A stretch of 64,000 nucleotides of DNA from CAXBMB01 sp963976695 (GTDB lineage: Bacteria; Pseudomonadota; Alphaproteobacteria; Kiloniellales; DSM-21159), in the NCBI GenBank assembly GCA_963976695.1, contig CAXBMB010000006.1:1-64000 (forward strand), in the 5' to 3' direction. Shown here piece after piece: positions 62,409-64,000 of the stretch. Positions within the stretch are counted from its first letter, which is position 1. Every line of letters starts with the position of its first letter. A program made the translations under genes and the position numbers. The notes beneath the pieces are model-generated. The model made no database searches. It had not been told where the DNA came from and saw nothing but the letters and a program-made list of their open reading frames with translations.

Positions 62409-63992
62409 TCAGCGCGCGTCGGTCAAGCTGCTGTTTCTGAGATCGTTCTTCTGCAATTTTCCATTGGCGTTTCGCGGCAAAGGATCGGTCTGTACGGTCA
62501 CGAAATCCGGCACCTTGTAGTCCGCGACTTTGTCGGCCAGGAAATTCTTGATCTCGTCCGGCGAAAGGGTCTCCTGGCTGGACACCACAAAGGCGTGGAC
62601 CCGCTCGCCCAAGACCGGACAGGGAACCGGAACCACCGCCGCCTCGGTGACCGCCGGATGCTCGATCAAGACATTCTCCAATTCGGCGCTGAAAATTTTG
62701 TAGCCGCCGCGATTGATCATGTCCTTCTTGCGATCAAAAATTCTAAAAAATCCCGCGGCGTCCCGCGAGCCGATATCACCAGAACGCCAGTAGCCGCCAA
62801 CGAAGGACTCGCGATCGGCTTCCGGACGTTGCCAATATTTCGGCACCACCATCGGACCGGCGATCCAGATCTCGCCGCTCGCGCCCGCCGACACTTCCCG
62901 GCCGTCGTCATCCATAATCCGTATATCGCCGCAGTCCACCACCTTGCCGATGCTGTCGACCGCGTGGCGGCAATCGGCCAACGGCATGATGGTTGCGGGC
63001 GAGGTCACCTCGGTCGCGCCGTACGCATTGGACAGCGACAGATCCGGCAGGATGGCGCCGATGGCGCGAATGGTTGCCTCGGGCATGGGCGCCCCGCCAA
63101 AGGCGCCAATCCGCCACGCCGAAAGGTCTCGCCCCTCGAAATCGCCGCGCAGCAAAATCAGGTTGTACATTGCCGGCACCATAATGGTGAAACTTTGCCG
63201 CTCGGCCTCGGCCAGATCCAAAAAGCCGGGGACGTCAAAGCTTTTCATGGCAATGGAGCAGCCGCCACAGGCAATCATCGGAAAAATTTGGGCGGCCAGC
63301 CCGGTGACGTGGCTCGCCGGCACGCTCAGCACCGTGCGCTCACCGGCGACAAAATCATACCTGCGACACCAGTGCAGCGCGCTGTGCACCAAGCCCAGAT
63401 GGGTCAGCATCGCGCCCTTGGGCTGCCCCGTGGTGCCCGAGGTGTAGAGCAGAACCGCGCAGTCGTCTTCCGCCACCTCCGGCGCGGGCTGATCGGCGCA
63501 AGCGGCTGCCAGCAGGTCGTCAAAATCCTCCACGTCCGGCCGCGCCTGCTGGCCGACGACAACCCGGACTTTGATGTCCGGCGCCTTGGCCGGGTCGGGC
63601 TGTTCGGCGGCGGTTTTTTGACCGAAGACAACGGCGCGGGCGTTGCAGTTTGTGTAGATGAACTCCAGTTCGGGCCGACGCAAGCGCGCGCCAACCGGAA
63701 CCGCGATCGCCCCGAGACGCAAAGACGCCAGCAGCGCGACGATAAACTCCACCCCGTTTTCCAGGCTAAGAACAACCCGGTCACCGGGTTTTATTCCCCG
63801 ATGATGAAGCGCGCCGGCGAACCGCCGCGACCGCTCATCTAGCGCGGCGTAGCTGAACCGACGCGGCCCATCAACCACCGCCTCGGCATCCGGGTGGGCG
63901 GCCACCACGGCGTCGAACATCTCGCCAAGGGTTTTCGGTCGATTGGCGTAACAGGGAAAAACACGGTCGCCGAAATGCCGTTCGAACCGCAC
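62409..63992 (-). CDS. acyl-CoA synthetase-like AMP-forming ligase
   Basis: Class I adenylate-forming enzyme (ANL superfamily), 527 residues, activating a carboxylic acid as acyl-AMP and usually transferring it to CoA. The A3 P-loop is LLYTSGTTGQPKGAML, the A5 region is NAYGATEVT, A7 is YWRSGDIGSRD, A8 is DRKKDMINRGG, and the A10 catalytic lysine is in PRNANGKLQK. The GTG start is 8 bp from the window edge and the frame is open further upstream, so the true start may lie outside. The substrate (aryl, short or medium chain) is undetermined. It is upstream of and co-oriented with the two glycosyltransferases, about 175 bp away. Confidence 0.88.
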   Translation of the reverse strand: MRFERHFGDRVFPCYANRPKTLGEMFDAVVAAHPDAEAVVDGPRRFSYAALDERSRRFAGALHHRGIKPGDRVVLSLENGVEFIVALLASLRLGAIAVPVGARLRRPELEFIYTNCNARAVVFGQKTAAEQPDPAKAPDIKVRVVVGQQARPDVEDFDDLLAAACADQPAPEVAEDDCAVLLYTSGTTGQPKGAMLTHLGLVHSALHWCRRYDFVAGERTVLSVPASHVTGLAAQIFPMIACGGCSIAMKSFDVPGFLDLAEAERQSFTIMVPAMYNLILLRGDFEGRDLSAWRIGAFGGAPMPEATIRAIGAILPDLSLSNAYGATEVTSPATIMPLADCRHAVDSIGKVVDCGDIRIMDDDGREVSAGASGEIWIAGPMVVPKYWQRPEADRESFVGGYWRSGDIGSRDAAGFFRIFDRKKDMINRGGYKIFSAELENVLIEHPAVTEAAVVPVPCPVLGERVHAFVVSSQETLSPDEIKNFLADKVADYKVPDFVTVQTDPLPRNANGKLQKNDLRNSSLTDAR

Positions 63993-64000
63993 AGACTTGT

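Noticed and set aside
61893..63842. Plus-strand frame of 649 codons opposite the ligase and GT2 genes
   Set aside because: It spans two real genes and their gap on the other strand and lacks any domain pattern.

Overview
The window looks like chromosomal DNA of an alphaproteobacterium, most likely Rhodospirillales. It is GC-rich and densely coded. Evidence: an LpxI-type UDP-2,3-diacylglucosamine hydrolase, a short ProS without the editing insert, a ComEC without a metallo-beta-lactamase tail, a single LolC/E-type permease, and a GAAC-N7-GAAC LexA box (the alphaproteobacterial SOS motif) in the lexA promoter. The species cannot be named from sequence alone.

Layout. (1) 0.2-4.6 kb, minus: divergent polysaccharide deacetylase, then a copA-cueR copper operon behind a clear CueR operator. 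(2) 4.8-10.1 kb, plus: trpG-trpD-trpC, moaC-moeA and SOS-regulated lexA. (3) 10.2-16.6 kb: comEC (minus), then gltX, gltA and a small DksA/TraR-type zinc-finger protein (plus). (4) 16.7-33.1 kb, minus: the long growth and envelope cluster, in transcription order rpsB-tsf-pyrH-frr-uppS-cdsA-dxr-rseP-bamA-skp-lpxD-fabZ-lpxA-lpxI-lpxB, ending in an SDR reductase whose last codons lie in a ~210 bp inverted-repeat element. It links translation, isoprenoid and undecaprenyl synthesis, phospholipid synthesis, outer-membrane protein assembly and lipid A synthesis. (5) 33.4-46.8 kb: dnaE, lolD-lolC, proS, mfd and sdhE (minus), with recG divergent from sdhE. (6) 46.9-51.3 kb: a tandem-DUF502 membrane protein, a haloacetate-dehalogenase-like hydrolase, and a type III polyketide synthase/isoprenylcysteine-methyltransferase-like pair. 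(7) 51.4-53.4 kb: an intact IS256-family element with 9 bp target duplications, inserted between a tRNA-Leu gene and its terminator, next to two more tRNA-Leu genes. (8) 53.7-64 kb, accessory: two tiny membrane proteins, a GT4 glycosyltransferase, a TetR-type regulator, a 1012-residue kinase-like/M23 peptidase/class III aminotransferase fusion, a small secreted Cys protein, two overlapping glycosyltransferases (LPS-core-like) and an acyl-CoA synthetase-like enzyme.

Most of the window is conserved housekeeping sequence. The items most worth a second look are the three-domain fusion with its neighbouring regulator and candidate operator, the tandem DUF502 fusion, the IS256 insertion separating a tRNA from its terminator, the nested inverted-repeat element that supplies a gene's stop codon, the dispersed GGGTGATCGACG intergenic repeat, and the regulatory architecture at copA and lexA. 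No CRISPR array, prophage, rRNA or replication origin was seen.
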